From: Prolixibacteraceae bacterium | GTDB lineage: Bacteria > Bacteroidota > Bacteroidia > Bacteroidales > Prolixibacteraceae | Assembly: GCA_017998095.1 (NCBI GenBank) | Contig: JAGODU010000081.1 | Span: 1-18,100, forward strand | Length of the DNA: 18,100 nucleotides | Direction of reading: 5' to 3' | In this document: positions 7,312-15,359 of the stretch, in pieces | How the letters are laid out: each line of letters starts with the position of its first letter | Position numbering within the stretch: the stretch's first letter is position 1 | The notes under the pieces: model-generated | Databases searched by the model: none | What the model was told of the DNA's origin: nothing | What the model saw: only the letters and a program-made list of their open reading frames with translations | Position numbers and translations under genes: made by a program

Positions 7312-8517
7312 TCAAATAAAATGTGAAATTATGATTTTATAGGCTTTATCAACAGTATAATTCTCAAGTAAATATTGATAACCCCTTTCCCCCATAATGG
7401 CAAGTTCCTCTCGTTTTTCAATCATGTAATTCAATGTCTTGTTAAAGGCTTCTAAATTACCACTTTCCACCCAAAATCCATATCCATTTTCCTGTGCGAT
7501 TTTACCAATATCAGTAGTTTTGTCTATCGCCATAAGCACTGGGATTCTCATTTCAAGGTATGATAACAATCTGGATGGATAATTAGGTATGGTAAAACGT
7601 CGATCAAGGAAAATAAGACCCACTTCTGATGCAGCAATCAGACTATCAGATACTTTTTTGATAACATTTGGGATAAGTGTTGCATTAGAAGGCTTGGCTA
7701 ATCTGAACCACTTATCAAGTTTATAATATTCCGTACCACCACCCACGATAAAGAAGTATACATCTTTTCTGTTTCTGTTCGAAGCTAACACTTCCAAAAG
7801 AAAATCAATTCCTTGAGGTTTCCCCATATTGCCGGAATAAATAAAAATCAAGGCGTCCTTAGAAATACTGTATTTTGAAATAATATCTCCTTTACCCTGT
7901 AATTCGCTGATTTGTTGAATTTCAATACTGTTTGGACAAACTTCAACGGATTCTTTTGGAATAAACGGATTCTCTTTCAAAATAAAATCTACATTCGCTG
8001 GTGACATACACCCAATATTATCTGATAATGAATATAGCTCTCTTTCTTTTCTGCGAAAGTATCGATAAATGATACTCCTTCTACAAAACATTCCCAAATC
8101 CACAGCATTTTGAGGAAATATATCTTTCAATAATAAGTAGGTTCTTGTACTATATTTCCTTTTTAAATAACGAATCAGAGAATTGAAGGTGATTGGTGGG
8201 GTAGAATACAATAACAATTCAATATTTACAGCTGGTAAGTACTTTTTGATAGCTTTCCTGAACTGATATTCTATAATGATTGTCCCAATTCCCTTTTCCA
8301 CAATATTAGTCTTAGTGATATTCAGGGTCTTAACAGCCAAAATGTGAATATTGCCAATTACTGATAAGCAAGTTGCTTTTTTAAATCTGCGTTCAAAAGG
8401 ACACACTATATAGACATTATGACCTTCTCTGGCAAATTTTCGTAATAAATCAGGATATATTCCCCTGCTGGATATGTCACTAATAACTTGAGATAATGTT
8501 AAAAATAAAACATTCAT
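7312..8517 (-). CDS. GT4 glycosyltransferase, WbuB-like
   Basis: This 401-residue GT-B enzyme starts MNVLFLTLSQ. STPPITF at 105-111 and KDIFPQNAVDLG at 131-142 are hallmarks I associate with WbuB-type transferases, which in known cases add an L-FucNAc-type residue. The donor site region reads FIYSGNMGKPQG (225-236) and NYPSRLLSYLEM (312-323), in place of the strict E-x7-E of other GT4 enzymes. Enzymes of this group are often encoded next to the initiating transferase, and here the stop lies 3 bp from the PglC-like start. It therefore probably adds the second sugar to the lipid-linked one. Sugar identity is a guess from family knowledge. Confidence 0.82.
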   Translation of the reverse strand: MNVLFLTLSQVISDISSRGIYPDLLRKFAREGHNVYIVCPFERRFKKATCLSVIGNIHILAVKTLNITKTNIVEKGIGTIIIEYQFRKAIKKYLPAVNIELLLYSTPPITFNSLIRYLKRKYSTRTYLLLKDIFPQNAVDLGMFCRRSIIYRYFRRKERELYSLSDNIGCMSPANVDFILKENPFIPKESVEVCPNSIEIQQISELQGKGDIISKYSISKDALIFIYSGNMGKPQGIDFLLEVLASNRNRKDVYFFIVGGGTEYYKLDKWFRLAKPSNATLIPNVIKKVSDSLIAASEVGLIFLDRRFTIPNYPSRLLSYLEMRIPVLMAIDKTTDIGKIAQENGYGFWVESGNLEAFNKTLNYMIEKREELAIMGERGYQYLLENYTVDKAYKIIISHFI

Positions 8518-8558
8518 TTCAAATATGAAAATGGTTTGCTATTATGATTGACCATGAA

Positions 8559-9776
8559 CTACTTAATTATTAGTTTAGAGTATAGTTGAAGGTATTCATT
8601 GAACCTATCTTCCTTTTTGTAACATTGTTCGGCTCTTATTCGACAATTCTTTGAATAATACTCCTTCCCGTGTGATCTAATTTTCTTAATTGCATTGATA
8701 AGTTGCTCAATATTCCCAGGTTCAACAATCAAGCCAGTTTCTGGTGTTATTAGTTCAGGACTTGCTGTACAATTATATACTATTCCAGGAGTACCGCAGG
8801 CAAATCCTTCAACTGTTGTCATACCAAATGTTTCCTGATATGAAAGATTGAGTACAATGTCCGCTGCTGAATATAAACCTGCAAGTTCTTCTAGACTTTC
8901 AATTCTTCCAATTCCAATAATGTTTGCCGGTAGTAATTCTTTTTGTTTCTTAGTTAAACCTACAATAACAATGGAATAATCATCAGATAAACTACGACTT
9001 AGTTTAACAAAATCATCCAAACCCTTCCTGACACCCCAGGCAGTTGCCAGTCCCAATAGCATGAACTTCCCCGGAATCTTATACTTTCTTTTGACTTTCA
9101 AACCATCTCTCACTGGATGAAAGGCAGTAAGATCAATGCCATTGTTAATTACCTGCATAGGATACTTAGCCAGAAAGGATTCTCTGAGATTTCCTTCCAG
9201 CCACTTAGACACTGGTACAATTACCAGTTTTGTTAGTGATGTGAAAAGACTTTTTTTTAACTTAAAATTAGCCTGTGAGAGGTCAAGAATCACTGAAGAT
9301 GGATAATTATGCTTTTTGGGACAGTGATGGCATTCAACTTTCCATTTGGTACAATTAATGTCAGAAAAATAGGTGCAATGACCTGTTATAGGCCAATTAT
9401 CGTGTATCGTCCATACAACCGGCATGTTGGTTCTTGCCAAGTAGTCAATGAGTATCCTGTAGTTAAGATAGTATCCATGAAGATTGTGCAGGTGAATAAT
9501 ATCAGGTTTTATGACTGAAATTCTATCAATAAACTTCTTCGTAGCTTTAACAGAACCTAAACCATGCTTATCCAATAACCGGGATTTTATCCCGTGAAGT
9601 GCAATATCAAATTCGTTGCCTATTCTTATGGTTCGGGAAATGCTATTATTGCTTTTTCGGCCATAGGCAATACAACTGCTCCAACCATTTGATAATACGT
9701 GCTGACCCAATTGTTCGACAATTCGACCTGTTGAACCAGTATTCACGACAGTGTTAATCTGAAGTAGAGTCGACAT
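8559..9776 (-). CDS. GT4 glycosyltransferase with four-cysteine insertion
   Basis: This 405-residue GT-B fold enzyme has an N-terminal domain with NTGSTGRIVEQLG (12-24) and IHLHNLHGYY (94-103), and a C-terminal domain with the E-x7-E pair Glu315 and Glu323 in QETFGMTTVEGFACGTP. Between them is a short Cys cluster, HC-x7-C-x6-C-x2-C (Cys134, Cys142, Cys149, Cys152), inside the block HDNWPITGHCTYF. This block recurs in many Bacteroidetes polysaccharide transferases and may bind a metal ion or stabilise the acceptor site. It adds a sugar to the growing lipid-linked repeat. Donor and linkage are unknown. The gene follows the deacetylase-like gene by 7 bp. Confidence 0.85.
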   Translation of the reverse strand: MSTLLQINTVVNTGSTGRIVEQLGQHVLSNGWSSCIAYGRKSNNSISRTIRIGNEFDIALHGIKSRLLDKHGLGSVKATKKFIDRISVIKPDIIHLHNLHGYYLNYRILIDYLARTNMPVVWTIHDNWPITGHCTYFSDINCTKWKVECHHCPKKHNYPSSVILDLSQANFKLKKSLFTSLTKLVIVPVSKWLEGNLRESFLAKYPMQVINNGIDLTAFHPVRDGLKVKRKYKIPGKFMLLGLATAWGVRKGLDDFVKLSRSLSDDYSIVIVGLTKKQKELLPANIIGIGRIESLEELAGLYSAADIVLNLSYQETFGMTTVEGFACGTPGIVYNCTASPELITPETGLIVEPGNIEQLINAIKKIRSHGKEYYSKNCRIRAEQCYKKEDRFNEYLQLYSKLIIK

Positions 9777-9783
9777 TCTTACA

Positions 9784-10902
9784 CTATAATTTCTTTTTGC
9801 TTAGCGAAATTAAATCTCCTAGTTCCGTGGATGTCATGAATTCAACCTCTGGCCATTTTTTTAGTATCCTAGATAATAAACGACCCAATTCTGTAAGCCC
9901 CTTATACGCATTTCCCGGATTAATAAAACCAACGTAATTTACTCTATGTGTACTTATTACAGCAGGTTTATGCCATCTGAAGGAATTTTCAATTTCCTTT
10001 AAACAAGAATCTGTCCAATTCATTATTATTGGATCGGATGGTTCAAACGCGCAATTCCTGGTAATTATGATTTGACCTGATTCGTTCTGTCTGCCAAGCC
10101 AATTGAACTCCCATTTAAATTTATTATTTCCCAAGGGATAGTGTCGTAACTTACACATAGTCAAGTACTTTATTCCCAGCCTAAACATTTCGCTGTCCAA
10201 TATTTTGTGAGTCTCGCGGTTTGGCGCAATGAAATGGGTCGGGTTGTAGCCGCAGATGGACTTAAATAATTCAACCCCTGTTTCAATCACTTTTTGAAGG
10301 GCTGGTATTTCAGTAATACATTCCGGGTAAAGTGCACCCAAATACTCGGGGATTTGTTTGCCCTTATACATGGCAGCACCAAAAGAGCGGTGTTTAAATG
10401 CAATTAACAAACCTTCATTACCGTTTTGTAATGCTCCCAACCAACGAGAAACACTTAAATGTTCCCTCCCGTGAAAAGCAGGTACAAAAAGACGTTCATC
10501 TATGCCCTTTTTCCATAATTCATGTACTTTATCATGATTTGGATATCTCTTACAGGTTTCGGTAAAGCTTTCAAAGTAATACTCACGAAAATTGCTTTTT
10601 TCTATTTTTTCAAAATCCGGATTAGCCATGATACACATTGGTGTAAAAACAGCATGTCTACCTGTTGAATCTTTATGTTTATAGAGCAAATCATAAAGGT
10701 TTTCTAAATCGTCATTTGATTCCAGACAATCGTTTGCAGTAAAATTAGAACGGTCAACGTCTAGGCCTTTCGAAAGCATTTTTTCATAATCCTTTTTGCT
10801 CCTAGTTCTGATACTTCCCCAATCGTCAGATTCAATCACGACAATTTTTCTGGAAGTTCTCCACCCAATGATATTACCCAAACTCTTCCGCACGTTAGTC
10901 AT
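9784..10902 (-). CDS. Polysaccharide deacetylase-like protein, copy B
   Basis: This 372-residue protein is counted from the ATG at 10902. That start gives an 8-bp overlap (ATGACTAA) with the stop of the glycosyltransferase gene before it and leaves a natural N-terminus. An earlier ATG at 10953 would need a 59-bp overlap. IVVIESDDWGS carries the Asp pair (26-27), HGREH the HxxxH (144-148), and STHRVNY a further His (319). This order resembles motifs 1, 2 and 5 of NodB/CE4 metal-dependent deacetylases, with HGREH in place of the usual H(S/T)xxH. The expected action is removal of acetyl from an amino sugar, but the family is not well characterised. There is no signal peptide, so the protein is cytoplasmic. 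It is a paralogue of 14018-15148. Confidence 0.7.
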   Translation of the reverse strand: MTNVRKSLGNIIGWRTSRKIVVIESDDWGSIRTRSKKDYEKMLSKGLDVDRSNFTANDCLESNDDLENLYDLLYKHKDSTGRHAVFTPMCIMANPDFEKIEKSNFREYYFESFTETCKRYPNHDKVHELWKKGIDERLFVPAFHGREHLSVSRWLGALQNGNEGLLIAFKHRSFGAAMYKGKQIPEYLGALYPECITEIPALQKVIETGVELFKSICGYNPTHFIAPNRETHKILDSEMFRLGIKYLTMCKLRHYPLGNNKFKWEFNWLGRQNESGQIIITRNCAFEPSDPIIMNWTDSCLKEIENSFRWHKPAVISTHRVNYVGFINPGNAYKGLTELGRLLSRILKKWPEVEFMTSTELGDLISLSKKKL

Positions 10903-11962
10903 TCTTCTTAAAAATAAAATCCAGGTATTGTTGGGCAATCTTGGCAAAAGCATATGTTTCCCTTACTTTATAGGCTTCAGTAGCAAGTCTCCGTCTCAAT
11001 TCGGGATTTTCTATTAGCCGGTTTAGGGTAAAGGCTAGCTGTTCTACATTATTTGGTTGTACTAATAGGCCATTGATTCCCTCCTTAATTATATCACTGG
11101 GCCCAGCAATGCAATCACTGCTCACACATGCTACTGGTACTGACATAGCTTCTATCAAAGCATTAGGGAAACCCTCATAAAACGACGGTAATACAAAAAT
11201 GTCAGATTCCCCCAAGACCTTGCTAAAATCCTTCTTAAATCCATAGAATTTCACTCTTTGTGAGATGCCCAAATTCAATGACTCTATTTCCAAGTTTGAT
11301 AATTCAGGCCCATCTCCAATAACATGAAGGGTCCAATCATTACTTGAAATCCTGGCAAAAGCACGAATCAGCACAATGTGGCCTTTTTCATGTGATAGTC
11401 TCCCTATTGTGACTATCTGTTTCTTTTTAACCGAAGTATTTGCATCTATTACTGTGACGGGATTTGGAATTACTTTGATTCTTTTCGCTCCTGTTTTTTC
11501 CTTAATTAGCCTTGCAGCAATATCAGTTTGAACAATTACCCCATCAGCAATCCTGTAAAGAGCCTTTCGTGCATTTCCGACAATTGGATCCAGCTTTATA
11601 CCAGGCCCCATGCGATCTAAGACATAAAGTGGTACTCCTAAGAACCTGGTTGATAAAATCACAAAAGGATTAAACCATTCTCCATAGCTAAGCAAAACAT
11701 CTGGTTTAGTTTTCCTAATACTCCTGCGTAAATATGGCAAAATAAGTAAAGCATATATTAGTCTGTGATATTTATCTCGATCTGTTGTCGGCCAGAAGAT
11801 CTCAATACTGTCATTAAGTTCGTATAGTTGCTCAGTCTTAAAAAGATTGATCAGTGAAACATGATGTCCACATCCAGCAAAATAATTCGCCATACTGGTA
11901 AGGGCTCTCTCCTGCCCGCCACCCCTGAGACCACCACCAACAAAACAAATTCTCTTATTCAT
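10895..11962 (-). CDS. GT4 glycosyltransferase (PglA/PglJ-like)
   Basis: This 355-residue enzyme starts at the ATG at 11962, because MNKRICFVGGGLRGGGQERAL is the normal beginning of the fold. An upstream ATG at 12001 adds 13 unconserved residues. VGGGLRGGGQE is the glycine-rich loop facing the acceptor. VTIGRLSHEKG near 184-194, SFYEGFPNALIEAM (Glu263 and Glu271 of E-x7-E) and SDCIAGPSDII form the donor site. The SDCxxGPxEI block is shared with GalNAc-transferring enzymes such as PglA and PglJ, but donor assignment from it is weak. A 157-bp gap precedes this start, so it may open a new transcription unit that continues leftwards with overlapping genes. Confidence 0.88.
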   Translation of the reverse strand: MNKRICFVGGGLRGGGQERALTSMANYFAGCGHHVSLINLFKTEQLYELNDSIEIFWPTTDRDKYHRLIYALLILPYLRRSIRKTKPDVLLSYGEWFNPFVILSTRFLGVPLYVLDRMGPGIKLDPIVGNARKALYRIADGVIVQTDIAARLIKEKTGAKRIKVIPNPVTVIDANTSVKKKQIVTIGRLSHEKGHIVLIRAFARISSNDWTLHVIGDGPELSNLEIESLNLGISQRVKFYGFKKDFSKVLGESDIFVLPSFYEGFPNALIEAMSVPVACVSSDCIAGPSDIIKEGINGLLVQPNNVEQLAFTLNRLIENPELRRRLATEAYKVRETYAFAKIAQQYLDFIFKKND

Positions 11963-12119
11963 ATAATTTAACATGCTTTGACAATCAACACCATTTATCA
12001 TACTTGCAGAGAGGCCAACAATACATCTTCTACCATAACAGGAACAGGTGCGTTTTCAATTATGAAATACCAATCGCCAATATTGGTTTGGTTGAATTTT
12101 TAAAATATATAAATAATAA
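11963..12119 (-). promoter_or_regulatory. Intergenic gap, possible upstream region of the left gene block
   Basis: This 157-bp AT-rich gap separates the amidotransferase stop from the next glycosyltransferase start. It is one of only two gaps over 100 bp between intact genes. I searched for the Bacteroidetes -7 element (TAnnTTTG) in the minus direction and found only one-mismatch candidates, for example TATTGTTG near 12020, without a convincing -33 element. A nested inverted repeat sits at 12069-12092. A promoter here is an inference from spacing alone. Confidence 0.25.
12069..12092. repeat. Nested inverted repeat in the gap upstream of the GT4 gene
   Basis: The core CCAATATTGG (12077-12086) is a perfect 10-bp palindrome. 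It is flanked by ACCAA at 12069-12073 and TTGGT at 12088-12092, which pair with each other across it. The symmetry could be a protein-binding site, or chance in AT-rich DNA. It lies about 107 bp upstream of the ATG at 11962. Confidence 0.4.
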
Positions 12120-14012
12120 TCACTTCATCCACCTGAAATACCACATTTGAAACATTAATAACTTCCAGATCAAAGGTTTATAGTAAAACTTGTTCCCTTT
12201 GAATAGTTCAACTTGTTGAGAAACAAATTTTGCTTTAAAAAATCCCGATTCTTTTATTGATTTTTCACTTAGGTATTCATCCAAAAGAAAGGATAAATCG
12301 TTTGTAAGCCAATTATAAATCGGTAGAGAAAAACCCGCCTTTGGTCGATCAACTAGTTCTCTGGGTATATTGTCATGTACTATATCTTTAAGGATCCTTT
12401 TGCCTCCTAGTTCATTATATTTATATTCCAATGGCAACCGGGCAGCAAACTCAGCAAGTCGATGGTCAACGAAAGGCTCTCTGCCTTCAAGGGAGACTGA
12501 CATAGAGGCTCTGTCAACCTTTGTTAAAATATCATTCTGAAGATACATTTCATAGTCTATTGCCATCATGATTTCTGGTATGTTATTAAATCCAGTAAAA
12601 TCATTGTCATATTTAGTTGGGTATTTGTCATAATTGGCTGAAAATAGTTTTGTTTGATAAAACTGGGGGAGATTGCATGATAGCTTATACAAGTTTGCCG
12701 CTTGCTGCAACTTATTGGAATGCAAGGCTTTTGAAACACATTTTAGTTTTTGCTTAATCTCAGGTTTTTTAATAGGTGTAACATATGAAAGAGATGATAA
12801 TATCGGACTCAAAATAAAATTCAGGTGAATTGGCAACTTATTTAATAAATGTAGAACTCTATCGAACTTTTGATAATGAGTATATCCACAAAAGAGCTCA
12901 TCACCAGCATCGGAAGATAAAGCAACTTTTACAATATTTCTAGCAACTTTACTTACTAGGATTGTAGGTATTGCTGAACTATCAGCAAATGGCTCATCAT
13001 AAAAATACGGTAAATCAGGAATAATTTGTTGAGCTTCACTCATTGTACAAATATATTCTATATGATCTGTACCCAAGTACTTGGCTACGTCTCTAGCAAA
13101 AGGAACTTCGTTTATGCCCTCTTCAAAACCGATTGTAAATGTTTTAAGCTTTTCAGTCCTATCTTTTTGCAGAACAGCCGTCACGGCAGAGCTATCATAT
13201 CCTCCACTTAAAAAAATACCGACTGGCACATCTGCTACCATCCTGTAATTAAAGGATGACTTAAGTAAGTCTAGAAGTCGTTCCTTAGCTTCTTCATATT
13301 TGAAAGTGAACTTATTTGCACGGTAATGAGAATTAATATCCCAATATCTGTGATAAGACAACTCTTTGCGAATTAAATCCAAAATAAGAAACATGCCTGG
13401 TTCAACTTTCAAAGTATGTTTGAAGATTGAATATGGTGCCGGTATGTATCCGAAATCAAAGAATAAAGGTAAGACATTAGTGTCAATTTCTCTTATAAAA
13501 GCTGAATGCTCAATTAATGCTTTTAATTCTGAAGCGAACAAAAACAGATTGTTATGCCAATAATAATAAATTGGTTTTACCCCAGCTCTATCTCTAAAAA
13601 GAAATACTCTCTTAGTTGATTTATCATAAATTACTATTACAAACATCCCTATTAATCTGGCAACAAAATCCGTACTCCATTGTTCAAACGAATGGAGTAT
13701 GACTTCTGTGTCAGTATTAGAAACAAATTTATGCCCTAATTCTTCAAGTTCGAGGCGGATCTCTTTATAATTGTATATTTCACCATTAAATACAATTGTA
13801 AAGGTCTTATACTTCATTGGTTGATCTCCGTCGGTACTAATATCAATGATTGACAGTCTCGAATGCCCCAAACCAATAGTAGCTTCTTCCTCATTATAGC
13901 ATTCAACACCCTTACCATCAGGCCCTCTATGATCAAGGGTTTGAATCATATCCTGAATTGTACTTGCCGGTGTATGTTTTAAAAAGTCAATATATCCTGC
14001 GATACCACACAT
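12120..14012 (-). CDS. Asparagine synthase (glutamine-hydrolysing)-type amidotransferase
   Basis: This 630-residue protein starts at the ATG at 14012, since the class II glutaminase needs Cys2 exposed after Met removal (MCGIAGYID). A TTG at 14021 would bury it. The glutaminase domain covers about 1-220 with HRGPDG, NGEIYNY (76-82) and NTDTEVI. The synthetase domain follows, with the ATP pyrophosphatase loop LSGGYDSSAV (268-277). Free asparagine synthesis is possible, but copies inside polysaccharide loci usually amidate the carboxyl group of a uronic acid or a linked acid. Here it is flanked by two deacetylase-like genes and glycosyltransferases. The start lies 5 bp after the preceding stop codon, so coupling is likely. 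Confidence 0.92.
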   Translation of the reverse strand: MCGIAGYIDFLKHTPASTIQDMIQTLDHRGPDGKGVECYNEEEATIGLGHSRLSIIDISTDGDQPMKYKTFTIVFNGEIYNYKEIRLELEELGHKFVSNTDTEVILHSFEQWSTDFVARLIGMFVIVIYDKSTKRVFLFRDRAGVKPIYYYWHNNLFLFASELKALIEHSAFIREIDTNVLPLFFDFGYIPAPYSIFKHTLKVEPGMFLILDLIRKELSYHRYWDINSHYRANKFTFKYEEAKERLLDLLKSSFNYRMVADVPVGIFLSGGYDSSAVTAVLQKDRTEKLKTFTIGFEEGINEVPFARDVAKYLGTDHIEYICTMSEAQQIIPDLPYFYDEPFADSSAIPTILVSKVARNIVKVALSSDAGDELFCGYTHYQKFDRVLHLLNKLPIHLNFILSPILSSLSYVTPIKKPEIKQKLKCVSKALHSNKLQQAANLYKLSCNLPQFYQTKLFSANYDKYPTKYDNDFTGFNNIPEIMMAIDYEMYLQNDILTKVDRASMSVSLEGREPFVDHRLAEFAARLPLEYKYNELGGKRILKDIVHDNIPRELVDRPKAGFSLPIYNWLTNDLSFLLDEYLSEKSIKESGFFKAKFVSQQVELFKGNKFYYKPLIWKLLMFQMWYFRWMK

Positions 14013-14017
14013 AAAAC

Positions 14018-15148
14018 TCAATTACTATCTTTAATTAATACTCCGAGCTCATCGGAGCTCATAAACTCAACATCAGGCCATCTTGTTACAATACTGTGCA
14101 ACAACCTGCTCAAAAGCAGCAGATTTCGATCACGGTTTTTTTGATCAATAGATCCTATGTAATTCAACCTATGTGAACCAATAATAAGAGGTTTACCAAG
14201 TCCAAAGGCTATATTACCCCTTCTAAGAATTTCTTCAATAAAATTAAAATCAGGTGCTTGTGAGGGTTCGAATGCAGCATTCCTTACAAGGTAGACTTGT
14301 CCAAGAGAATTCTTCTGGCCTGTAAAGTGGATAATCCTTTTGAATTTATGTTTATCCCCAATTCTCGGTTCGAGTTGGAAATAGTTGCCCTGCAATATTG
14401 TGACGCCACCTGACAATAATGTTTCATTCAAAGAACGACTCCAAGTATAACATGGGGCGATAAATGAACTTGATCTGAATCCAAAGATTTGCTCAAAAAG
14501 CGCTAACCCTTCAGAAATAGAATCCTTCTGGAAGGCTAATTCTACTTCAGATCTAAGATTAAATGCCTCCATGAATGAGTTTTCTGAAATCCTGACACTT
14601 TCACTAAGATCGTACATTCTGAAATCAAATGCAGTTCGCATATTACCAGAATTTTCCTGCAATGACTTCATCCATCTTTTAACATTTAAGTGCTCTCGGC
14701 CATGAAACTGCGGTTTATACAACCTTCTTTTAATTCCTTCTTTCATAAGATAGTACGAGTTCTCATGACAAGGGTAACGTTTCATTGTTTCAATAAACGG
14801 CTCCCAATAGTATTCCTTAAAATTGCTTTCCCTAATTTTATCAAAATCAGGATTACCAACGATTGTATTTGCTGTTATAATAGCAGGATTACCTGTTTTA
14901 TCCTTAACATTGTGCAGCACTTCAAAAAGCAATCTCAGGTCGTCCTCGCTTTCAAGAGAATCATATCTGTTATAAGCTAGCTTATCAAGCCTGAATCCCT
15001 TTTTCACCAGAGTTTTATATACTTCAAGAGAAGGAGTACGTATACTTCCCCAATCATCACTTTCAATAACAACAATTTTTCGGTGAGTGCGCCAACCAGG
15101 TAGATTAATTAAACACCACTTCAGAAAATCAAAATGCTTGCGGAACAT
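14018..15148 (-). CDS. Polysaccharide deacetylase-like protein, copy A
   Basis: This 376-residue cytoplasmic protein is related to the copy at 9784-10902. Shared blocks include IVVIESDDWGSIRT (Asp31-Asp32), RYP near 124-126, FHGREHL (His149, His153), RNxAFEPS and SHRLNYIGS (His326). Asp pair, HxxxH and late His follow the order of NodB/CE4 deacetylases. The two copies diverge in the middle third (about 170-260), which may reflect different substrates. It would deacetylate an amino sugar or nucleotide sugar, but no member of this subgroup is known to me with a proven reaction. A 211-bp gap with a hairpin precedes the gene, and its stop lies 5 bp from the amidotransferase start. Confidence 0.7.
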   Translation of the reverse strand: MFRKHFDFLKWCLINLPGWRTHRKIVVIESDDWGSIRTPSLEVYKTLVKKGFRLDKLAYNRYDSLESEDDLRLLFEVLHNVKDKTGNPAIITANTIVGNPDFDKIRESNFKEYYWEPFIETMKRYPCHENSYYLMKEGIKRRLYKPQFHGREHLNVKRWMKSLQENSGNMRTAFDFRMYDLSESVRISENSFMEAFNLRSEVELAFQKDSISEGLALFEQIFGFRSSSFIAPCYTWSRSLNETLLSGGVTILQGNYFQLEPRIGDKHKFKRIIHFTGQKNSLGQVYLVRNAAFEPSQAPDFNFIEEILRRGNIAFGLGKPLIIGSHRLNYIGSIDQKNRDRNLLLLSRLLHSIVTRWPDVEFMSSDELGVLIKDSN

Positions 15149-15359
15149 TAACAGAATTCAATTTTAAAATTTCCCATAATTTCATTAGGCCTTAATGAAA
15201 GGGAATATGCACTTCGTGATTTCTATACCTGTATTGATTTTATTGCACTAAAAACTGCTTCTACTATCTCTGATCATTTCTTGTATAGAAATCTGCATCC
15301 CCTCAACAGTTCGCTGTTTCCTTAAATATAATTAAGTCATAGCAACTATTATGTAAATG
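15149..15359 (-). promoter_or_regulatory. 211-bp intergenic region upstream of deacetylase copy A
   Basis: This is the longest gene-free stretch within the cluster. No ORF of note was seen in it. It contains a strong inverted repeat at 15171-15205 and a 12-bp palindrome AATTTTAAAATT at 15160-15171, both close to the start of the next gene. A promoter is plausible because of the length, but I could not find a good TAnnTTTG box. Confidence 0.3.
15171..15205. repeat. Long inverted repeat / hairpin upstream of deacetylase copy A
   Basis: The arms TTTCATTA (15180-15187) and TAATGAAA (15193-15200) are perfect complements around GGCCT. The stem extends outward with TTCCC (15171-15175) and GGGAA (15201-15205), leaving a four-base ATAA bulge on one side. 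In total 13 base pairs form, starting 22 bp upstream of the ATG at 15148. It may be an operator, a leader hairpin or a weak terminator for the upstream block. In the minus direction only a short ATTTTAAAATT follows, so a classical T-run is missing. Confidence 0.55.

Noticed and set aside
10903..10953. Upstream ATG for deacetylase-like copy B
   Set aside because: It would extend the gene 59 bp into the preceding glycosyltransferase with residues not shared with copy A.
14013..14021. TTG start for the amidotransferase
   Set aside because: It would put three residues before the MCGIAGY start and block the N-terminal cysteine nucleophile.
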